A model generated the notes under the pieces. That model worked only from the letters and a program-made list of their open reading frames with translations, was not told where the DNA came from and did no database searches. From the NCBI GenBank assembly GCA_027475525.1, contig JAMWFC010000051.1:3270616-3334615 (forward strand): 64,000 nt of DNA, read 5' to 3'. Both the position numbers and the translations under genes were made by a program. This document shows, piece by piece, positions 58,463 through 64,000 of the stretch; positions within the stretch are counted from its first letter, which is position 1; each line of letters starts with the position of its first letter. This DNA comes from Macrolepiota albuminosa. Taxonomy: Eukaryota; Basidiomycota; Agaricomycetes; Agaricales; Agaricaceae.

Positions 58463-58980
58463 ATGGCACTCAATATCGTTGAGGCCAGGCTTGCTTCTGT
58501 CTTTCCAGAGGGCATCCTCTTCGGAATATACCTGGTCTCGTTCTTCTATACTGTCCGAGCTCTTATTCTGAAAAGATCAAGGCATATGAGGCTCTCCGCG
58601 ATCAATAATCCGTTGACTATCGTCGTCATTCTCATGTTCTGTAACGCCGCATTGAACAGTGCCACAAGTATTGTTATCTGGAAAGCTTGGATCCTTACTC
58701 CTCCTGGAGGTGCCGAAGAGAGCTTCCGGCAAATCACCAATTGGGCAATCATCACGAAGGTGACCAGAGAACGAAAGTCCTCCTTCATAGACTGATCACT
58801 CATCTTAGTCTGCGGTTCTTCTTTCTCAAACGACAATTGGGGATGGAATGCTGGTGAATCATCGATTAATCGCTATTCAGCGGGTTTATGTGGTAAATTG
58901 TGTTAACCAATCGCATTCTCTAGATCTATCGGTGCTGGATTCTTTATGATCGTTTGTTATTTATTGTGGCACTAGCCTAG
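58463..58980 (+). pseudogene. Truncated multi-span membrane protein
   Basis: MALNIVEARLASVFPEGILFGIYLVSFFYTV and NNPLTIVVILMFCNAALNSATSIVIWKAW give the first helices. Introns at about 58,760-58,806 and 58,853-58,922 join ITNWAIITK to SAVLLSQTTIGDGML and IYRCWILYDRLLFIVALA, then a TAG at 58,978-58,980. The order (EG.l.G.y...f, then TQT.IGD....YRCW) is the N-terminal half of a common agaricomycete seven-helix family. The C-terminal half is absent downstream, so the gene is cut short. Confidence 0.6.
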
Positions 58981-60257
58981 CAGCTATTTTTGCTGTTTTG
59001 CAAAAAATTCATAAACTATTAGGAAATCAGCTCTAGACCAGCCTCTGCAGCTAAGAAATGTACCTTCAATGCTCTTAGCAGATATCTGTAAATCCACCTA
59101 CCTACAAAGATAGGAGAAAAGTCGGTTCCCAATTCTCTTAAAAAAGAGTTTATTATGCACCGACAATGACAGCCCATATTATGCCTCAATCGCACTGGGA
59201 TGGGATGTGTGTTGTTAGATGTCTAGAACCACAATGCAAAGTCATTGATACTCTCTCCACAATCTGCAGATTATATTGTGCTGATGAATCACTCACCTCT
59301 TCTAAAAACACATGTTGCAAACATCACATCAAAGTATGTCAATCAACAAGCTCCACTGTCAATTGGAGGTTGTAAATTGACGAGCTTACAGGAGGTCGTC
59401 TGTCTTAGAGTAATTACTAGTGTTGAGCTTTACTAAATCCCACAAAGACTTGTATCAAAGGCAGCATACTGCTCTGTAGCCATGTAGTGCGAGTTACACT
59501 TTTGATCTGAAGCGGGACCTGTATTAGTAGTGTACAATCTACCTGTCGACGTACTATTAAAACCTTCTTGTTAGCCAAAGGCCAAGTTGTAGATTACGTA
59601 CCCTTGCATGGATGGCGGAGCTTTCGTTCGACTTATTGTTGAGCGTTTGTAATGGACAAGTCAAACGAGCCGAGTTCTGGGTGTTGTCTGCAGTGTGAGG
59701 AAGGGGCAGCCCAAAGTATTCGAGGACAAGTCTCAGTGTAGTCGAGGCTCACATTCAACTGCAGCAAGTCAACCAAAGAGGACGGTTATGGGTACCCTTG
59801 AGCCATGTGAGCGCCAGTACGTACTATACATAGTCTTGGAAGACAGACGCAGCTGACAGCCACCTCGCAGGGTCTACCTCAAGTTCCGTGGTTGTGCCGA
59901 GTAGTGGAGAGACTTGATACAAGAGAGGAGCCTTGATACACCTACCTGCTCGGGAGAATGTGACCAGTCAAGCGAGTCTCCGCACCTTCAAGACCTAGAT
60001 ATCCTTAGTACGCCAGAATCCCAGAACGACAGAGGCTACAGGCATGCCAAGACTAGCTATCGATGCCCAATACGAATCAATCAACTCGGACACGTCAGAT
60101 GGGAGTGGTTGTAAACCAAATTGAAAAAATCTCATTCGCACGTCAGATTTTTTCCACGGCCTGTGACTATTCTCCCATACGCCTGGAACACATATAATAG
60201 ACTACGTGTCCTCTATGCTCTACACGCGCTCTAAACCATCCACGGCTACACAGAGCC
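58981..60257. other. No recognisable feature
   Basis: Intergenic. Short open frames such as 59,914-60,114 show no family resemblance. Confidence 0.4.
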
Positions 60258-62356
60258 ATGGAGACGGGTCTTGTAGACAGGTTGGTCCCCAAACTGACCT
60301 CGTGCAGTATCCGTGCTCTCCTTCTCCTTTCTCTCGCCGCTCTAGTTACGGCCAAGGTTAATGTTATCGATGTGGATGCCTCTGGGACCATTGTAGACCT
60401 TGCCGGGCAACCATACTATGTCCCTTTCGATCCAGTACTGACAGTCGACCCCTCTAGACGCTCTGGCGTTCCTGCAGGTCTTGTCCCAGTCACGAGCATA
60501 ACGGCACAATACTCTCCAATCACCAAAACCTTTCTCCAGTCTCAGATCTCAGCCTACGGAAACATGGATGATGTCTGGACAGACCAGTTCCTAGACTCCC
60601 TCTTCATTTCGTATAGCGGACAGTTGATTGGATTCCTTGAGGAAGACGCGGAGACTTGGCTTCAAGAAAGCAACATGTCGCACATATACGTTTCTTCGAA
60701 TATTCGCCTGCCTAAATTCACGCGCCCTCCCATCTCGCAAATCGAAACTGGGCCTCCAACGGGCCCGTACTTCACTGCACCTTCCCAGAACTCGTCCCGT
60801 CTAGACATCCTCGCTCCCTACCGCCTCCGCAAAGACGAATACGCCAGCTTCCTTTTCGGCGCAATCCCAAACTCCTCAGGCGGCTGGACGCCCACCAACA
60901 TCACTCTCGACACTTCTGGCGCACAATACATCCCCGTCCCCTCGCGTATAAGCCTGCTCACCAAATCCCTCCCGCTCTCTGGCATGCGCTTCGCCGTCAA
61001 AGACATCTTCGACGTGGAAGGACTTCCTACAGGCGCAGGCTCCCACGCTTACGCTCTCCTGCATCCCTCCCCGCTCTCCACCACCGCGCCATCAATCCAA
61101 CGCCTTCTCGCTCTCGGCGCCTCCCTCGTAGGCAAGACACGCACGTCCCAGTTCGCACACGGCGCACAACCCTGGGAGTACGTCGACCATGCATATTCGC
61201 TCAACCCGCGTGGGGATGGGCAACTCACGGCGTCCGCGTCGAGCTCTGGGAGTGCCTGTGCGATCGCGGGTTATGAATGGGTCGAGTTTACTGTTGGGAG
61301 TGATACGAGGGGAAGTGTGAGGAAGCCTGCGGCGTTTGTGGGCGCGTATGGGATGAGGCCTACGCATGGGAGTTTGGATATGAGCGGTGTGATCCCGCTG
61401 TCGGAGGACATGGATACGGCAGGCTACTTTACGAGGGACCCGAGGCTGTTTGCCGCGCTCGGCATTCGATGGTAAGACATCTGTTGTATTTTTTTTTTGA
61501 TTGTTGCTGATTCACTGCTAGGTACGAACACTCTCCCGTCCGAAAGAAACGCCAAACAATTCGATTCCCCAAGCAACTATTCTACCCGACCGAACATTTC
61601 CCTGTCTCCAACCCCGCAGCTCAAGTCCTCTACGACAACTTCGCAGCCGCGCTGTCAAAACACCTCAAAATAACTGTAGTCCCAATCAATTTCACCACTT
61701 CCCTGCTGGACCACATCCCCTCGCACGACTTTGCCCAATTCCAGCTCGCGTCGAACACCCTAGCCGAGTACCGTTCCTGGGTGTCCGTCGGCAAACCACT
61801 CGTCGAGGCGTACAAGGACCAGTTCAACTCCACGCCGACGTTTGACCCCCGCGCGAAGGCGATGTTTGCGCGCGGTGCGAAACACACAGCGTACGACTTT
61901 GTCGCTGCCCAACGCGTCCTCCATGCGTTCCGCGAGTCTGTGGCGTCCGATCTCATCAAAGCGGATATCAAGTCGTGCTCGGACTCGTTGTTCATGTATG
62001 ACGCGAGCACCGGTGGTCGGCCGTCGTACCGCGTTGAAGAGTTTAATAATATGGAAGGGGCTGCACAGGCCCTGCTCGCAGGTCCAGTTGGTGGAGATGG
62101 GAAGACGGCGAAGCCGTCCGATTATTTCATTTATCTCGCGTCGATGGCGGGGTTGCCTGAAGTGACGATTCCGCTGGGCCAGGTGGGGTATTATAGCCAT
62201 GTTAGTAGGGAATGGGAGATGTTGCCTGTTGCGGTGCAGGTCGTTGCACATAGGGGATGCGATGATTTGTTGTTGAACCTTGTGGACAAGTTGGCGGGGA
62301 AAGGATTGTTGGATGCTGTTAGGACAGGGAAGAATGCGTTTGATTTTGGGTTGTGA
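60258..62356 (+). CDS. Secreted amidase-signature family hydrolase
   Basis: Amidase-signature enzymes hydrolyse amides with a Ser-cisSer-Lys triad. Two exons (60,258-61,471 and 61,522-62,356; intron GTAAGA...CTAG) give 682 residues without a break. An N-terminal hydrophobic segment SIRALLLLSLAALVTAKV suggests secretion. A roughly 220-residue N-domain (VVDLAGQPYYVPFDPVL, HIYVSSNIRLPKF) of the kind found in large fungal amidases follows. The catalytic part has RFAVKDIFDVEGLPTG (Lys), SASSSGSACAIA (cis-Ser) and GSDTRGSVRKPA (Ser nucleophile), then GAYGMRPTHGSLD and ASMAGLPEVTIPLGQV. It is strongly CpG-rich, unlike the repeat fields. Substrate unknown; neighbouring genes give no clue. Confidence 0.92.
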
Positions 62357-62432
62357 TATTTCTGGTACAGGTGTATTGTCATGACGTTGCGCTTACGCTC
62401 TCTCTTCGATCTTACCTAGTATTCATGGCAAA

Positions 62433-62900
62433 TCATAACTGGAAGTCATAGTTTCTTTGCGACTCGATGCCCAGCGAGAACGAGATCTAGGGGAAGAGAA
62501 GGACCTGAAACTTTGTGTAAACTTCTAACCATTTCTGAACTGTTCAGGTTGAGATGGAATCTCGGGTGCGTCGCAACGTCCCATGATATCGTGGTAGTTT
62601 TCAACTACCAGAAAGTTGTAAGTAATACCGCTGGCATCAATTTATCAGATAGCTATCCCATGATATCGTGGTAGTTTTCAACTACCAGAAAGTTGTAAGT
62701 AATACCGCTGGCATCAATTTATCAGATAGCTATCATAACTGGAAGTCATAGTTTCTTTGCGACTCGATGCCCAGCGAGAACGAGATCTAGGGGAAGAGAA
62801 GGACCTGAAACTTTGTGTAAACTTCGAACCTTTTATGAACTGTTCAGGTTGAGATGAAATCTCGGGTGCGTCGCAACGTCCCATGATATGAGATGATATT
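62433..62900 (+). repeat. Diverged tandem repeat, period 223 bp
   Basis: TCATAACTGGAAGTCATAG recurs at 62,433 and 62,733. The apparent period is 300 and the true period 223 once the 77-bp duplication is removed. Copies differ by a few substitutions (CTTCTAACC against CTTCGAACC), so this is an old real duplication downstream of the amidase. Confidence 0.8.
62579..62732. repeat. Exact 77-bp tandem duplication
   Basis: Copies 62,579-62,655 and 62,656-62,732 are identical, including the inverted repeat GGTAGTTTTCAACTACC. Confidence 0.95.
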
Positions 62901-63308
62901 ATAGCATTTTCCAAGTACCAGAAAGTTGCAAGTAAAATCTCGTCTCAAAGAGGTATAGGCTGAAAAAAAAGTAGACCTCAGAATGTTTCGCACTCTTAAA
63001 AGAGTAAGCTGCAAAAACCCCGGAACGTTTCATCACAGAGATCCGGCACCCATAACCTTGGAAACAGTTGGGATTATACCCTTAGTACCATTTTTAACAT
63101 ATTACAATTATTACACTATCACTGTATCACTGTATCATCCCTTGATCAACTTACCCGGGACCTCAGTGTCATGATTGTTTTTTAAGATCATTATGCTGAT
63201 TTTTTTTTAGTTCCGACATGTGTATTCTATAAAACCGGTCCTCTAACAACATTCAACATTCAACCCTCAAGTCCATCTTCCATCTCCAGAGCGACGCAAG
63301 TCCGATAT

Positions 63309-64000
63309 ATGGAACTCGAGGTATCTGAAGCGACAAACATCACACAGGACCTTCTGTGGGAAGACTTCACGAGACAAGTGGGGCATTTCTTCCACTGTCA
63401 GAGAAATTTAGTTGCTGATGCTGTTGATATGCAGTGCACCATCTGTTGAGTCTATCATACACCATAGACCGACTCTTAATTCATGATATGCAATAGATGC
63501 ATGTCTTTCATTATGGGTAGGTGTTCTCAAGCATATGTCTTCATAGTTCTTATGCTATCCCACAAAATTTCAGGCATATGAGTATATATGCCTCTTTCCT
63601 CTGGAATATTCCATGATCTGGAAGGCTCAATGGAAAATTCCCAAGATTCTCTATCTTTCGACACGATTGCTTCCCCTAGTCACGCTCGTGGCATTTCTAT
63701 CCTTGCATTCTATTCATGCTGGATCTGTTAATATCGGTACAACATGTATGAATATTCTTTCCTGTATTTCATTGACACTGATAGTTCTTCAGGGGGTATA
63801 AATGCATCACTATTTGTTTCTGACTGTTGGTTATTTTGGTCCTTTTTCGAAACGCATCTCAGAATTTCATCAGTGATATTCATCGTTAGGACTTGGGTAA
63901 TTTGGGGTAGAAGTCGACTAATCATAGTTTTCCTTGTTATCGGTGATCTCGCAATCTTTGGTGCAGAGATTGGTCTTCTTTCAATATCTGTCAAGGGGTC
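63309..64000 (+). CDS. DUF6533-like membrane protein, partial (runs off the window)
   Basis: From ATG 63,309 (MELEVSEATNITQDLLWEDF) short exons lead to AYEYICLFPLEYSMIWKAQWKIPKILYLSTRLLPL (about 63,573-63,680), the N-terminal signature of the agaricomycete DUF6533 family (YEY, E, IWK, W, KILY, R). Further hydrophobic segments follow to the window end. Exon joints before 63,570 are inferred. It belongs to the same broad class as the gene at 23.1-24.2 kb. Function unknown. Confidence 0.65.

Overview
The window comes from a filamentous fungus, almost certainly an agaricomycete basidiomycete. Genes are split by many 45-65 bp GT..AG introns, and the gene content is typical of that group: an NRPS-like quinone synthetase, a NACHT-WD40 NLR, DUF6533-like membrane proteins, a DHA2 transporter, a hemerythrin-like protein and a secreted amidase. 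Mobile DNA (Tc1/mariner, Copia, Gypsy, Helitron) fills much of the rest. No genus can be named from this sequence.

Layout. 0-3.4 kb: decayed repeats with a Gypsy RNase H relic and a minisatellite. 3.4-7.9 kb (-): a four-domain A-T-TE-dioxygenase quinone synthetase with three apparent frameshifts. 8-19 kb: an almost CpG-free repeat field with a solo LTR and a truncated Tc1 element. 19.3-24.2 kb: a TA-flanked foldback MITE, then a hemerythrin-like gene, an intact six-exon O-methyltransferase (+) and a multi-span membrane protein (-). 25.5-26.8 kb: a CHORD-like zinc-binding protein. 27.7-35.2 kb (-): a giant NLR with a predicted 4-helix-bundle N-domain, a NACHT domain and about 29 near-identical WD40 repeats. 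36.7-37.7 kb: a GST pseudogene. 38.5-40.9 kb: a DHA2 transporter. 41.4-54.2 kb: nested transposons, including a gag-only LTR element (TR-GAG type), a second Tc1 split by a head-to-tail array of three Helitron-like units, which is itself split by a solo LTR, and then a dead autonomous Helitron carrying another solo LTR and joined to a Copia remnant. 54.7-56.7 kb (-): a stand-alone adenylating enzyme. 58.5-64 kb: a truncated membrane-protein gene, a secreted amidase and a DUF6533-like gene that runs off the end.

Two window-wide signals matter for every gene call. First, I find 17 exact tandem duplications, all of 77 bp, scattered over unrelated sequence. A fixed length with no sequence preference points to unmerged k=77 contig overlaps in the assembly. 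Collapsing one copy repairs the reading frame of the NLR (three sites), the CHORD-like gene, and the intron of the transporter. Second, base composition is bimodal. Ordinary genes are CpG-rich, while the old repeats and the NLR are nearly CpG-free (one CG in 29,041-31,200; none in 8,761-11,040), as expected from methylation-driven deamination of repeated DNA.

The quinone synthetase, O-methyltransferase and transporter could belong to secondary metabolism, but transposon blocks separate them and no aminotransferase is present, so no cluster is claimed.
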